Of a stretch of DNA of 64,000 bases, positions 9,648-18,948 are shown in pieces; the first letter of the stretch is position 1; every line of letters begins with the position of its first letter. Where the stretch lies: the NCBI RefSeq assembly GCF_004363095.1, contig NZ_SNYO01000001.1, positions 186,001 through 250,000 of the forward strand, given 5' to 3'. A model generated the notes under the pieces. The model did no database searches and was not told the DNA's origin. It saw nothing but the letters and a program-made list of their open reading frames with translations. Source of the stretch: Actinomycetospora succinea. GTDB lineage: Bacteria > Actinomycetota > Actinomycetes > Mycobacteriales > Pseudonocardiaceae. Made by a program: the position numbers and the translations under genes.

Positions 9648-10124
9648 ATGACGACGACCCTGGTCCCGGCGGTGACGCTCCTCGCCGGCGTGCTCTCTGC
9701 CCTGCTCGCGGGGCTCTACCTCGCGTTCTCGCTGTCGATCATGCCGGCGCTGGCCCGGCTGCCCGACGCCACGCTGGTGTCGGTGATGCAGACGATCAAC
9801 CGCGTGATCGTGCGCCCGGCGTTCGCGGTGGTGTTCGCCGGCGCCCCGCTGGTCGCCGTGGTGGCGCTCGTGCTGGCCCTGGTGGCGGGCGCGCCGGTGC
9901 TCGACGTCCTGGTCGGAACGCTCCTGCAGGTCGCATCCGTGGCCATCACGGGCGCGGTCAACATCCCGCTGAACAACGCCCTCGACCGCGCCGACCCGGA
10001 CGACGTCGGTGACGTCGCCCGGGCCCGCGAGGCGTTCGAGCGGCCGTGGGGGCGGGCGCACGGGGTGCGCACCGCGGCGACCACCTTGGGGGCCGTCGCT
10101 CTCCTGGCCGCGCCGCTGCTGTGA
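9648..10124 (+). CDS. DUF1772-type small integral membrane protein
   Basis: 158 residues, four predicted hydrophobic helices (about 6-30, 55-78, 84-105 and the C-terminus). The family is annotated DUF1772 or anthrone-oxygenase-like; the pattern NIPLNNALDRADPDD followed by FERPWGRAHGVRT is characteristic. Biochemical function in bacteria is unknown. It is separated from glpD by the nested hairpin, so it probably has its own promoter, and it ends 4 bases before the convergent MFS gene. No ribosome-binding site is obvious except a weak GGAG near 9638. Confidence 0.75.
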   Translation: MTTTLVPAVTLLAGVLSALLAGLYLAFSLSIMPALARLPDATLVSVMQTINRVIVRPAFAVVFAGAPLVAVVALVLALVAGAPVLDVLVGTLLQVASVAITGAVNIPLNNALDRADPDDVGDVARAREAFERPWGRAHGVRTAATTLGAVALLAAPLL

Positions 10125-10128
10125 CGGG

Positions 10129-11598
10129 TCAGCCGCCGGCGACCGGCGTCGACGGGGTGCTGGTGTCGACGTCGTCGGACGGCCCGCCCGCCGGGGCGTG
10201 GGCGGACTTCGGCCGCACCATGAACGACACCCCGACGGCGATCAGTCCGATGACCCCGGCCGCCATGAAGGCGAGCCGCAGACCGGACGCGTCGGGCGCG
10301 CCGGTGGCCGACCCGAGCGCCGCGATCGTCACGAAGCCCGCCGTACCGGCGGCGCCCGCGACCTGCTGCAGGGTGGTCAGGATCGCGCTGCCGTGCGAGT
10401 AGAGGTTCTTGGGCAGCACCGCGAGGCCCTCGGTGAGCAGCGGCGTCATCATGAGGCCGAGCGACACCATCAGCAGGATGTGCACGCCGATGACCATCCA
10501 CAGGGCCGCCCCGGCGCCGAGCGCGGCGAGCAGCCACATCGACGTCGCGAGCCCGATGGCGCCCGGGATGACGAGCGGGCGGGCGCCGACGCGGTCGAAC
10601 AACCGGCCCACCGGGCGCCCCATGAACCCGAGCACGAGGCCGCCGGGCAGCACCGCGAGACCTGTCACCGCCGCGCTCACGCCCAGCACGGTCTGCAGGT
10701 AGATCGGCAGCAGGATCGCCCCGGCGCCGAGCAGCGACATGAACAGCAGCGCCGAGAGCACGATCGCGACCACGAACGGCTTGTGGCCGAACGGGCGCAG
10801 GTCGAGCAGCGCGGACTCGGTGCGCTGGAGCTGCCTCTGGCGCAGCACGAACGTCGTCAGCGCGACGGCGCCGACGACCAGCGCGGCCCACGGCGGGACC
10901 AGGCCGTTGCCGCCACCGTGGCCCAGCGTCGAGAGCCCGTAGACGATGCCGCCGAAGGCGAAGAACGACAGGACCACCGACAGCAGGTCGAGCGGCGTGC
11001 GGCGCGTCTCGCTGGAGAGGCGGAAGAGCACGAAGCCGACGGCCAACGCGGCCACCGACAGCGGCAGGACGCTCCAGAACATCCAGCGCCAGTCGAGCGA
11101 GGCGAGGATCAGCCCGCCGATCGTGGGACCGATGGCCGGGGCCACGGCGATGACGATCGAGATCGTGCCCATGGTGGCGCCGCGCCGGTCGGCCGGGATG
11201 AGCCGCATCACCGACGTCATGAGCAGCGGGATCATCACCGCGGTGCCCGACGCCTGCACGATGCGGCCGGCGAACAGCAGCGGGAAGCCCGGCGAGAGCG
11301 CGCAGATCAGCGTGCCGAGGCTGAACAGCGTCATCGCGGCCAGGAACACCTGGCGCGGCGTGAACCGGTTGAGGATGTAGCCCGTGGTCGGGATGACCAC
11401 GCCCATGGTCAGCAGGAACCCGCTGGTCAGCCACTGCACCGTGGTGGCCGAGACCCCCAGGTCGCCCGTGAGGTGCGGCAGGGCCACGCTGAGGATGGTC
11501 TCGTTGAGGATCATGACGAAGGCCGAGACGACCAGCGTCATGATGATCACCATGGGACGCGTCGGCGTCTCCTGGCGGGTTCCGGACGGGCCGGTCAT
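10129..11598 (-). CDS. MFS drug efflux transporter, DHA2 (14-TM) type
   Basis: 489 residues with about 14 hydrophobic segments. The N-terminal half carries the drug:H+ antiporter-2 motifs (LNETILSVALPHLTGDLG, then QWLTSGFLLTMGVVIPTTGY) and the GRIVQASGTAVMIPL segment. It should export hydrophobic compounds using the proton gradient; the substrate cannot be read from sequence. The ATG at 11598 follows a GGGGGA ribosome-binding site. It stands alone, with no adjacent TetR/MarR gene. Confidence 0.9.
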   Translation of the reverse strand: MTGPSGTRQETPTRPMVIIMTLVVSAFVMILNETILSVALPHLTGDLGVSATTVQWLTSGFLLTMGVVIPTTGYILNRFTPRQVFLAAMTLFSLGTLICALSPGFPLLFAGRIVQASGTAVMIPLLMTSVMRLIPADRRGATMGTISIVIAVAPAIGPTIGGLILASLDWRWMFWSVLPLSVAALAVGFVLFRLSSETRRTPLDLLSVVLSFFAFGGIVYGLSTLGHGGGNGLVPPWAALVVGAVALTTFVLRQRQLQRTESALLDLRPFGHKPFVVAIVLSALLFMSLLGAGAILLPIYLQTVLGVSAAVTGLAVLPGGLVLGFMGRPVGRLFDRVGARPLVIPGAIGLATSMWLLAALGAGAALWMVIGVHILLMVSLGLMMTPLLTEGLAVLPKNLYSHGSAILTTLQQVAGAAGTAGFVTIAALGSATGAPDASGLRLAFMAAGVIGLIAVGVSFMVRPKSAHAPAGGPSDDVDTSTPSTPVAGG

Positions 11599-11793
11599 CG
11601 TTCCCCCTCGCGGCGGCGGCCGTGGCGGTCACGGGCCGGTCTCCAGAGCATCACACGCCCCCCTGACAGGCGAACGGGTTTCGCCCGGGGGCGACCGACC
11701 CCACGACAGCGAGCGACCGGCCGACGAGGTGCGCAACGCCTGGTCGCGGACCCGTGTTCCCGATCGTGACGGATTGCGCCGAGCGCGAAATCC

Positions 11794-12231
11794 TCAGCGC
11801 TCGTGGCGGTGGGAGATGACGGCCACCCCGGCGATCACGATCGGCACGAGGATGAAGATCCACGGGAAGCGGCCCCCGCTGACCGCGAACAGCAGCGCCG
11901 CCACCGCCGGCGTCAGCAGGGAGATCAGCCCGGCGTGCCGCGCGATCGTCGCGCCGGCGGGCGCGACGAGCTCGGGCAGCTCCGGGAGCTCGGGCACCGG
12001 GCCGGCGCCCCGGCGCTCCGTCGGAGGGGCCTGCGGGGCCTGCGAGGTCGTCGGATAGGCGGGGTGCGGATCGGGGAGGTCGGCGAACAGCGCCTCGAGC
12101 TGGGCGCGCGACGTCGCCCGCGACGCGGCGGAGCAGCGGCTGGCGTGCTCGCCGCGCTCGAGGCGCCCGGCGCGGCGGTGCGCGTCGAGCGCCTCCATGG
12201 CGAGCTCCCGCTCGTGCGCCCCGACGTCCAT
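11794..12231 (-). CDS. DUF1707 / two-helix membrane protein
   Basis: 145 residues. The first 55 match the DUF1707 (SHOCT-like) pattern, with repeated acidic/basic helices ending in QLEALFADLPDPH. A proline-rich linker follows, then two transmembrane segments near 103-117 and 122-138. Proteins of this class are abundant in actinomycetes and have no assigned activity; a role in membrane association or signalling is only a guess. It lies between the MFS gene and accA3, all on the minus strand but with separate spacing. Confidence 0.75.
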   Translation of the reverse strand: MDVGAHERELAMEALDAHRRAGRLERGEHASRCSAASRATSRAQLEALFADLPDPHPAYPTTSQAPQAPPTERRGAGPVPELPELPELVAPAGATIARHAGLISLLTPAVAALLFAVSGGRFPWIFILVPIVIAGVAVISHRHER

Positions 12232-12286
12232 GGGGCCAAGTATGCGCGTGCGGGACGCGCAGCGGAGCGGAGCCGGACCCGGCGGG

Positions 12287-14095
12287 TCAGCTCGCGTCGG
12301 GGATCTCGCAGATCACGGCGCCCTGGTTGACGCTCGCGCCGGCCTCGAGGGTGAGGCCGGTGACGACGCCGTCCTTGTGGGCGGTGACCGGGTTCTCCAT
12401 CTTCATGGCCTCGACGACCACGACGAGGTCGCCCGCCGACACGGTGTCGCCCTCGGAGACCGCGACCTTGACCACGGTGCCCTGCATGGGCGCGGTGATC
12501 GCGTCGCCGGAGACCTTAGCGCCGCCGCCGGAGCGCGACCGCTTCTTCTTCGGCGTCGCCGCCCGGGCCCCGCCGCCCCCGCCACCGAGGGCGAGGTCGC
12601 CGGGCAGCGAGACCTCGAGGCGCTTGCCGCCGACCTCGACGACGACGGTCTGGCGCGGGGCCGCCTCCTCGTCGTCCTCGGCAGGCGTGGCCTCGAACGG
12701 CGGGATCTGGTTGTCGAACTCGGTCTCGATCCAGCGGGTGTGCACGAGGAACGACTCGGCCCCGTCGGGGGCGACGAACGCGGGGTCGCGCAGCACGGCC
12801 TTGTGGAACGGGATGACGGTGGGCAGGCCCTCGACGACCAGCTCCTCCAGTGCGCGCTTCGAGCGCGCGATGGCCTGCTCGCGGTCCTCGCCGGTGACGA
12901 TCAGCTTGCCGACCATCGAGTCGAACTGCCCGCCGATGACCGTCCCGGTCTCGACGCCGGAATCGACGCGCACGCCCGGGCCGTCGGGGGCGACGAAGCG
13001 GGTGACGGTGCCGGGCGCGGGCAGGAAACCGCGGCCCGCGTCCTCGCCGTTGATCCGGTACTCGATCGCGTGGCCGCGCGGCTCGGGGTCGGCGGTGAAG
13101 CGCAGGTGCTGGCCCGCGGCGATGCGGAACTGCTCGAGCACGAGGTCGATCCCGCTGGTCTCCTCGGAGACGGGGTGCTCGACCTGCAGGCGGGTGTTGA
13201 CCTCGAGGAACGAGATCGTGCCGTCCTCGCCGACGAGGAACTCCACCGTGCCGGCGCCGGAGTAGCCGGCCTCGACGCAGATGTCGCGGGCGGAGGTGTG
13301 GATGCGCTTGCGCTGCTCGTCGGTGAGGAACGGCGCGGGCGCCTCCTCGACCAGCTTCTGGTGGCGGCGCTGCAGCGAGCAGTCGCGGGTGCCGACGACG
13401 ATGCAGTTGCCGTGCTGGTCGGCCAGGACCTGGGCCTCGACGTGGCGGGGACGGTCCAGGTAGCGCTCGACGAACGACTCGCCGCGCCCGAACGCCGAGA
13501 CGGCCTCGCGCACCGCGGCGTCGAACATCTCGGCGATCTCGTCGCGCTCGCGGGCGACGCGCATGCCGCGACCGCCGCCGCCGAACGCCGCCTTGATGGC
13601 GACGGGCAGCCCGTGCTCGTCGGCGAAGGCGATGACCTCGTCGGCGTCGGCGACCGGGTCCTTCGTGCCGGGCACCAGCGGCGCCCCGGAGCGCTCCGCG
13701 ATCTTGCGGGCGGTGACCTTGTCGCCGAGGTCGTTGATGGCCTGCGGTGACGGGCCGATCCAGATCAGCCCGGCGTCGATGACGGCCTGGGCGAAGTCGG
13801 CGTTCTCCGAGAGGAAGCCGTAGCCGGGGTGCACGGCGTTGGCGCCGGAGTCCCGCGCGGCCTGGAGCAGCTTCTCGATGTCCAGGTACGACTCGGCGGC
13901 GGTCTCGCCGCCCAGCGCGAAGGCCTGGTCGGCGAGGCGCACGTGCGGGGCGTCGCGGTCGGGGTCGGCGTAGACGGCGACGCTCGCGAGCCCGGCGTCG
14001 GCGCACGCGCGCACCACGCGGACCGCGATCTCGCCGCGGTTCGCCACCAGGACGGTGTGCAGCGGGTCGAACCCCGTGGGGGCGGACGCGGCCAT
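12287..14095 (-). CDS. accA3: Acetyl/propionyl-CoA carboxylase alpha subunit (biotin carboxylase + BCCP)
   Basis: 602 residues from the ATG at 14095, which has an ideal AGGAGG upstream. It has a biotin carboxylase domain ([18 protein letters not shown] at the start, [11 protein letters not shown]-grasp loop, and the [13 protein letters not shown] and [10 protein letters not shown] catalytic segments). A C-terminal biotinyl domain carries MKM with biotin-accepting Lys565. The mycobacterial AccA3 works with several beta subunits to make malonyl- and methylmalonyl-CoA for fatty and branched lipid synthesis. The accD5-accE pair and birA lie within 8 kb, supporting this role. Confidence 0.96.
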   Translation of the reverse strand: MAASAPTGFDPLHTVLVANRGEIAVRVVRACADAGLASVAVYADPDRDAPHVRLADQAFALGGETAAESYLDIEKLLQAARDSGANAVHPGYGFLSENADFAQAVIDAGLIWIGPSPQAINDLGDKVTARKIAERSGAPLVPGTKDPVADADEVIAFADEHGLPVAIKAAFGGGGRGMRVARERDEIAEMFDAAVREAVSAFGRGESFVERYLDRPRHVEAQVLADQHGNCIVVGTRDCSLQRRHQKLVEEAPAPFLTDEQRKRIHTSARDICVEAGYSGAGTVEFLVGEDGTISFLEVNTRLQVEHPVSEETSGIDLVLEQFRIAAGQHLRFTADPEPRGHAIEYRINGEDAGRGFLPAPGTVTRFVAPDGPGVRVDSGVETGTVIGGQFDSMVGKLIVTGEDREQAIARSKRALEELVVEGLPTVIPFHKAVLRDPAFVAPDGAESFLVHTRWIETEFDNQIPPFEATPAEDDEEAAPRQTVVVEVGGKRLEVSLPGDLALGGGGGGARAATPKKKRSRSGGGAKVSGDAITAPMQGTVVKVAVSEGDTVSAGDLVVVVEAMKMENPVTAHKDGVVTGLTLEAGASVNQGAVICEIPDAS

Positions 14096-14216
14096 CGGTT
14101 GACCTCCTGGGGACGACGCTGAGCCGGGGTCGGTCGGGGCAGTGTAGGGGCGGCCGGACGGGTGCCCGGTCGGGTCACTCTCTCGTACTCGACGCCGGAA
14201 CGTCGCGGGCGTGGGC

Positions 14217-14230
14217 GTGGTCATGACCAC
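14217..14230. promoter_or_regulatory. 14-bp perfect palindrome upstream of accA3
   Basis: GTGGTCATGACCAC is self-complementary over 14 bases. It lies in the 217-base divergent gap between accA3 and the 14313 gene, about 120 bases upstream of the accA3 start. Its form fits a binding site for a dimeric regulator; no regulator is identified. Confidence 0.4.
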
Positions 14231-14312
14231 ATACGGGTCCGAGGGTCCCACGCACCGTGACCGCTCGCCCGGCTGCGGATCACACTCCGGGCGCGGCTAC
14301 CGTCGGCGACCG

Positions 14313-15038
14313 ATGCAGCCTTGGTGGTGGCGGTCGGTGGCCGCGTGCGCGTGCGTGCTGGTGCTCTCCGGCCTCGTCGCGGTGATCGCGGGCGCGGTCG
14401 GGGCCGACCGGGCGACGGCCGTGCGCCTGGCCGGTGAGGAGGTCCCGGCGGCGGCACCCGCCCCTCCGCCGCGGGAGTCGTCCCCCGCGCCGGCCCCGGA
14501 GCGCCCGCGTCCCGCGCCGGAGCGGGGCCAGCGGGTGCCCGACGCGGTCACCGCCACGACCCTGGCCGTGCTGCCGGGCTGGCGGGTCGCGCCGGACCAG
14601 GACGTCATCGAGGTGCCGGCGGGCCGCTTCGAGGACGCGACGATCCTGCGGCGCGGCGCGAACACGGTTGTCCTGGTCGGGGTCGCGGACCCCGCCCGCG
14701 TGCCGCCCCGGGCCGGCCGGGTCGACCCGCGCCAGGACGCGGCGCTCGACGCGGAGGCCCGGCGCCTGGTCGACGCCTACGTCGAGCAGCTCGCCCCCGG
14801 CGCGGACACCGCCGCCCTCACCGACAACGCCGAGCCCGTCGCCGCGCTGCCCACCCGCACCTCGGTGCGCCGGGTCGAGGGCGGCCCGCTGGACGGGGCG
14901 CTGGTGCGCGTCAGCACGATCGCCGCGCCCGGCCGGACGCTCGCGGTGCTCGCCGTGGCCCGCCCGTCGCCGACGGTCGGCGAGGACGGCGACGCCGCCG
15001 ACGCGGTGGTGCGCTCGCTGCGCGTCGACCCGGCCTGA
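14313..15038 (+). CDS. Membrane-anchored protein of unknown function
   Basis: 241 residues from the ATG at 14313. One strong hydrophobic helix (about 8-31) is followed by a Pro/Ala-rich stalk (45-75) and a C-terminal domain of about 160 residues. That domain contains GWRVAPDQDVIEVPAGRF and ends VVRSLRVDPA. The topology is probably a single N-terminal anchor with the globular domain outside the cell. I do not recognise the domain. It diverges from accA3 and is followed by a repeat-rich 175-base gap. Confidence 0.6.
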   Translation: MQPWWWRSVAACACVLVLSGLVAVIAGAVGADRATAVRLAGEEVPAAAPAPPPRESSPAPAPERPRPAPERGQRVPDAVTATTLAVLPGWRVAPDQDVIEVPAGRFEDATILRRGANTVVLVGVADPARVPPRAGRVDPRQDAALDAEARRLVDAYVEQLAPGADTAALTDNAEPVAALPTRTSVRRVEGGPLDGALVRVSTIAAPGRTLAVLAVARPSPTVGEDGDAADAVVRSLRVDPA

Positions 15039-15043
15039 GCGCC

Positions 15044-15109
15044 GTGATCGCCGTCCCGGTGACGATCCCGGTCGAATCTGACGGCGTTCGTCACCGAGAC
15101 GGCGATCAT
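15044..15109. repeat. 22-bp imperfect inverted repeat after the 14313 gene
   Basis: Arms 15044-15065 and 15088-15109 pair with two mismatches around a 22-base loop. It follows the stop by 6 bases and may terminate or protect the transcript. A further 12-base palindrome ATGTCGCGACAT lies at 15135-15146. Confidence 0.55.
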
Positions 15110-15174
15110 GACCCTGGCGGCCCCGCCGCGCGGCATGTCGCGACATCGAGGATGTGGCGATCCTGGCGTTCAAC

Positions 15175-15197
15175 GTCAGCGTGGCCGCCACGCTGAC
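15175..15197. repeat. 23-bp palindrome, copy 1 (intergenic)
   Basis: Two 11-base arms (GTCAGCGTGGC and its complement) flank a single C. The identical 23 bases recur at 28181-28203 inside a gene. Here it sits just downstream of maf (minus strand) among two other palindromes. The perfect repetition suggests an interspersed palindromic element rather than chance. Confidence 0.75.
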
Positions 15198-15213
15198 TCA
15201 CCCCCCGAGAACC

Positions 15214-15837
15214 TCAGCCGGCCCAGAGCGCGTCGACGCCGACGCCGATCTCGGCGAGCAGGCGGCGGGTCAGCGGGAGGCTGAGGCCGACGACGTTCGA
15301 GGGGTCGCCCTCGATGCCTTCGACGAACCAGCCGCCGCGGCCGTCGAGGGTGAACGCGCCGGCGACGGCCAGCGGCTCACCGCTCGCGAGGTAGGCCTCG
15401 AGCTCCGCGGTCGTGGGGTTGCCGAACGCGACCGCCGTCGTGGCGTGCCCGGCGACCTCGCGCCCCGGGACACCGCCGGTGACCTGCACCAGCGCGTGCC
15501 CCGTGAACAGCTCCGCCGTGCGCCCGGCCATCTGGTCCCAGCGCCCGCGCGCGGCGTCGGTGGTGCCGGGCTTGCCGACCATCTCGCCCTCGAGGTGCAG
15601 CATCGAGTCGGCGCCGACGACGACGCAGTCCGGCACGGCCCCGGCGACCCGGGCGGCGACCGTCCGGGCCTTGGCCAGCGCCAGGGCCTGCACCCGGTCG
15701 GTCGGGGAGGCCTCGTCGCCGAGCTCGGCGAGGAGGGCGTCCTCGTCGACGTCGGAGACCTCGACGAGGGGTTCGACCCCGGCGCCGCGCAGGATGGCCA
15801 GCCGGGCGGGGGACGCGGACGCGAGCACCAGACGCAC
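15214..15837 (-). CDS. maf: Maf-family nucleoside triphosphate pyrophosphatase
   Basis: 207 residues, the usual Maf length. The N-terminal signature LVLASASPARLAILRGAG, the central DSMLHLEGEMVGKPG and FTGHALVQ segments and the C-terminal DPSNVVGLSLPL are all present. Maf proteins hydrolyse non-canonical NTPs (house-cleaning) and influence septum formation in some bacteria. The GTG at 15837 begins 11 bases after the stop of the methyltransferase gene on the same strand, so they are probably co-transcribed. The location beside accD5/accA3 matches the Rv3282 locus. Confidence 0.93.
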   Translation of the reverse strand: MRLVLASASPARLAILRGAGVEPLVEVSDVDEDALLAELGDEASPTDRVQALALAKARTVAARVAGAVPDCVVVGADSMLHLEGEMVGKPGTTDAARGRWDQMAGRTAELFTGHALVQVTGGVPGREVAGHATTAVAFGNPTTAELEAYLASGEPLAVAGAFTLDGRGGWFVEGIEGDPSNVVGLSLPLTRRLLAEIGVGVDALWAG

Positions 15838-15848
15838 GGGGCGGCACC

Positions 15849-16637
15849 CTACGTCGGCGGCTCCGATCCGACCCGACGGGCGACCCCCGCGAGGATCGAG
15901 ATGTGCGTCGGCCGCTCGAAGCCCCGCCACCGGCTGACGTCGACGACACCCGGCTCGGCGAGCTCGAACCCGTCGAAGAGCGCCGTGATCTCCTCGCGGG
16001 ATCGCAGGTGCCCGCCCCGCGGGGTCGCGGCGTACGCCTCGTGGATGCCGGCGAGCTCGGTCTCGGAGAGGCCCTCGGAGCTGCCCGCCGAGAGCACGAG
16101 GAACGAGCCCGGGACCATCCGGCGCCGGAAGTGCCCGAGGATGCGCTGCGGCTCGTCGTCGGGGGAGAAGTGCAGGACGGCGACGAGCAGCACGCCGACC
16201 GGCCGGCTGAAGTCGATCAGCCGCTCGACGTCGGGGTGCGCGGTGATCGCCTCGGGATCGTGCATGTCCGCCTCGACCACGGCGACCGCGCGGTCCTCGG
16301 CGAGCAGCGCCCGGGCGTGGGCGAGCACCACGGGGTCGTCGTCGACGTAGACCACGCGGGCGTCGGGGTGGGTCCGGCGCGCCACCTCGTGCACGGTCGG
16401 CGCGGTCGGGATCCCGGTGCCGATGTCGACGAACTGCGTGATCCCGGCGGCGGCGAGGTGCTCGACGGCGCGGACGAGGAACGCGCGGTTGTTGCGCGCG
16501 AGCTGGCGCTGGTCGGGGTGGCTCGCGATCACCGCCTCGGCGGCCTCGCGGTCGGCGGCGAAGTTGTCCTGCCCGCCGAGGTAGTAGTCGTACATCCGGG
16601 CCGGCGACGGCACGTCGCTGTCGAACCCCTCGGTCAC
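15849..16637 (-). CDS. SAM-dependent methyltransferase (DUF574 / Methyltransf_19)
   Basis: About 262 residues from the GTG at 16637, preceded by a purine-rich GGGGG; an earlier GTG near 16700 is also possible. The family hallmark SPARMYDYYLGGQDNFAADR is followed by motif I FVDIGTGIPT and VVYVDDDPVVL, and by a conserved VLLVAVLHFSPDDEPQ. These actinobacterial methyltransferases usually number many per genome and their substrates are mostly unknown. It sits directly upstream of maf. Confidence 0.88.
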   Translation of the reverse strand: MTEGFDSDVPSPARMYDYYLGGQDNFAADREAAEAVIASHPDQRQLARNNRAFLVRAVEHLAAAGITQFVDIGTGIPTAPTVHEVARRTHPDARVVYVDDDPVVLAHARALLAEDRAVAVVEADMHDPEAITAHPDVERLIDFSRPVGVLLVAVLHFSPDDEPQRILGHFRRRMVPGSFLVLSAGSSEGLSETELAGIHEAYAATPRGGHLRSREEITALFDGFELAEPGVVDVSRWRGFERPTHISILAGVARRVGSEPPT

Positions 16638-16836
16638 CGTAGGCCCCCGCACACGGCGCCACCGTAGCCGGGCCACGACCTCGCCCCCGTCACTGCTCAC
16701 GCGCCTCAGCGTCGCAGGCGGCGCGCCGAGTCGGTGTGGGCCGGCGCTCGGCGCGCCCTCACCCCGGGCGGGTGATGCCTCGACCCCGCGCTCCCCGGGA
16801 CGGTCGCTGTCCTGACGAGTGCAGGGAGGAACCTCG

Positions 16837-17781
16837 ATGCCACGCGACGTGCTCCTGACCGTGGTCAACGCGTTCGGCCTGCTGTTCGCGATCCTGAACT
16901 CGTTCACGCTCGGTCTGCGGCTGAGGGTCGGGCGCGAGCTGGCGCAGTTCTTCCGGCAGTGGCAGCTGGCCGTCCGGGTGCTCGTGGTCAACTTCGTGGT
17001 CCTGCCGGTGCTCGTCATCGGCTTCGCGGCCCTCGCGCCGATGAACGCCGACATCAAGATCGGCTACTGCATCGTCGCCCTCGCCGCGGGGGCGCCGTTC
17101 GCGCCGGCGCTCACCCGGCTGGCCCGGGGCGACGCCGGACTGTCCACGGCGCTGTTCCTGGTGATGGTGGCGGTGACGGTCGTCGTGGTGCCGCTCGTGC
17201 TGCCGGTCGTCGCCGCCGCCCTGGTGCCCGGCGCGGCGCACCCCGGGGTCTGGGGGCTCGCCTGGCCCCTGCTCACGTTCGTGGTCGTGCCCCTGCTCCT
17301 CGGGTGCCTCCTGCGCCTGCGCTACGACGAGGCCGTGGCCGGGTGGGCCCGTCCACTGCTGATCGTGCAGCTCGCCTCCCTGGTCCTGTACGTGAACCTC
17401 TTCATCTTCGCGTTCTCGGACCTCTTCGTGGCCGTGTGGTGGCAGGCCTACGCCGCGGCGATCGCGGTCCCGGTCCTGGGGATCGCGTTCGGCGCCTTCA
17501 TCACCCTCCGGGACCGGGCGGCGCGGCACGCGTCCGTGATCACGACGGCGCAGCGCAGCATCACCGGCGCCATCGTCGTGACCGTCTTCGCCTACACCCA
17601 GCCGATGGCGAACGTGTCCGTGACCGTGATCAACACCGTCGGGATCGTGATTCTCCTGGTGCTGGCCCTCGAGTGGCGTCGCGTCACCCCCGAGGAGCCC
17701 GCACCGATGGCTGCCGGCGGCCCTCCGGCCCATGACGGCTCCGTCCCCGCGCCGCGCCGGCCCGGCCACGCCAGGTCATGA
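16837..17781 (+). CDS. BASS-family (bile acid:sodium symporter-like) transporter
   Basis: 314 residues from the ATG at 16837, which has a good GGGAGGA site. Nine or ten hydrophobic helices are visible. The segment AALAPMNADIKIGYCIVALAAGAPFAPALT resembles the conserved first-repeat crossover of the BASS fold, and TTAQRSITGAIVVTVFAY that of the second repeat. It should import an organic anion with Na+, but the substrate is unknown. The hydrophilic tail after about 285 is Pro/Ala-rich. It converges on the YceI gene 4 bases downstream. Confidence 0.8.
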   Translation: MPRDVLLTVVNAFGLLFAILNSFTLGLRLRVGRELAQFFRQWQLAVRVLVVNFVVLPVLVIGFAALAPMNADIKIGYCIVALAAGAPFAPALTRLARGDAGLSTALFLVMVAVTVVVVPLVLPVVAAALVPGAAHPGVWGLAWPLLTFVVVPLLLGCLLRLRYDEAVAGWARPLLIVQLASLVLYVNLFIFAFSDLFVAVWWQAYAAAIAVPVLGIAFGAFITLRDRAARHASVITTAQRSITGAIVVTVFAYTQPMANVSVTVINTVGIVILLVLALEWRRVTPEEPAPMAAGGPPAHDGSVPAPRRPGHARS

Positions 17782-17784
17782 CCG

Positions 17785-18675
17785 TCAGAGCTGCAGGACC
17801 GCCTGCACGTCGAGGTGGATCTGGATCGTCGAGCCGACGACGGGGATGCCGCGGGCGACCATCTGCTGCCAGTTGAGCGTGAAGTGCTCGCGGTGCAGCG
17901 ACGTCGTCGCGGTGGCGCCGATGCGCGTGCCGTTCCACGACTGCGTGCCCAGGTAGGTGGTGTCGAGGCGGACGTCGTTGGTGCGCCCGCGGATCGAGAG
18001 CTCGCCGTCGATCGTCCACGAGTTGCCCGAGCGCACCGCGAAGCGCGTGCTGGAGAACTGCAGCTGCGGGTGGTCGTCGACGGCCAGGAAGTCCTGGGAG
18101 CGCAGGTGGGCGTCGCGCTGGGCGTTGTGGGTCTCGATGCTCGCGGCGTCGATGACGACGTCGATGCTCGAGTCCTCGATGTCCTCGGCGATCTGGATCG
18201 AGCCGCGGAACCGGGTGAACTGGCCGTAGACGCGGGACAGGGCGATGTGGCGCGCCACGAACCCCAGCCTGCTGTGGGCGTCGTCGATCACCCACTCGCC
18301 CGGGGACGGGCGGGTGCTGCCCTGGTCGGCGGCCATCGTCAGCGCGCCGAGCGCCGCGTGGTCCCCGCGCCCGACGATGATGTCGCGGGTCAGCGTGCTG
18401 TAGCCGCCGAGGGCCGCACGCAGCGTGTACGTCCCGCTGGGCACGGCCGCGGTGTAGAAGCCGAACGGGTCGGTGACCGCCTCGGTGACCACCCGGCGCA
18501 GGCCCCCGGTCTCGATCACGGCCACCGTGACGCCGGGCAGCGGGCGCCCCTCGACGTTGCGCAGCTGCGCGCTGACGAGCCCGCCGGTGGGCGGGATCGG
18601 CATCAGGGCGTGGTCGGCGTCGCGGTAGGTCTCGCCGCCGATCGGCGTGCGACGGCGTCGGCGCAGCAGGGCCAT
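17785..18675 (-). CDS. YceI-domain protein with N-terminal Ig-like (carboxypeptidase-regulatory) domain
   Basis: 296 residues. Residues about 30-115 look like a carboxypeptidase-regulatory/CNA-B-type beta sandwich (VEGRPLPGVTVAVIE, then DPFGFYTAAVPSGTYTLRA). Residues about 125-296 are a complete YceI lipocalin-like domain (WVIDDAHSRLGFVARH, FRGSIQIAEDIEDSSIDVVID, and the THNAQRDAHLRSQDFL pattern). YceI proteins bind polyisoprenoids or other amphiphiles. No signal peptide is seen, so it is probably cytoplasmic or membrane-associated. It lies downstream of accE on the same strand with a 30-base gap. Confidence 0.85.
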   Translation of the reverse strand: MALLRRRRRTPIGGETYRDADHALMPIPPTGGLVSAQLRNVEGRPLPGVTVAVIETGGLRRVVTEAVTDPFGFYTAAVPSGTYTLRAALGGYSTLTRDIIVGRGDHAALGALTMAADQGSTRPSPGEWVIDDAHSRLGFVARHIALSRVYGQFTRFRGSIQIAEDIEDSSIDVVIDAASIETHNAQRDAHLRSQDFLAVDDHPQLQFSSTRFAVRSGNSWTIDGELSIRGRTNDVRLDTTYLGTQSWNGTRIGATATTSLHREHFTLNWQQMVARGIPVVGSTIQIHLDVQAVLQL

Positions 18676-18705
18676 CAGGAGGTCACCAGGGGGATCGGGG
18701 GTGGG

Positions 18706-18948
18706 TCAGCGGGGTCGGGCGGAGGCCCGCCAGCCACCGGGGCCCGGCTGCACCGGGGCCCGCACGAGGTCGACGTGACGCGCCCAGCCCGACCGCGGCG
18801 TCGCGTCGGGAGCATCCCCGTCAGCACTGCCCCCGCCGCCCGCCGTGGCCAGCACGGCCGTCAGCGCCGCGATCTCCGCGGCGTCGGGCTCGCCGCGCAC
18901 GATGCGCAGGGTCGGTCGGGCGGGCGCCTCGGGCCCCTCCTCGCTCAC
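18706..18948 (-). CDS. accE: Acyl-CoA carboxylase epsilon subunit
   Basis: 80 residues from the GTG at 18948, which overlaps the accD5 stop by 4 bases (GTGA), implying translational coupling. The core [21 protein letters not shown] is the AccE signature, and the tail [24 protein letters not shown] is the usual conserved end. The small subunit bridges or stabilises the alpha-beta complex in actinobacterial long-chain and propionyl-CoA carboxylases. The position directly after accD5 is standard. Confidence 0.9.
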   Translation of the reverse strand: MSEEGPEAPARPTLRIVRGEPDAAEIAALTAVLATAGGGGSADGDAPDATPRSGWARHVDLVRAPVQPGPGGWRASARPR

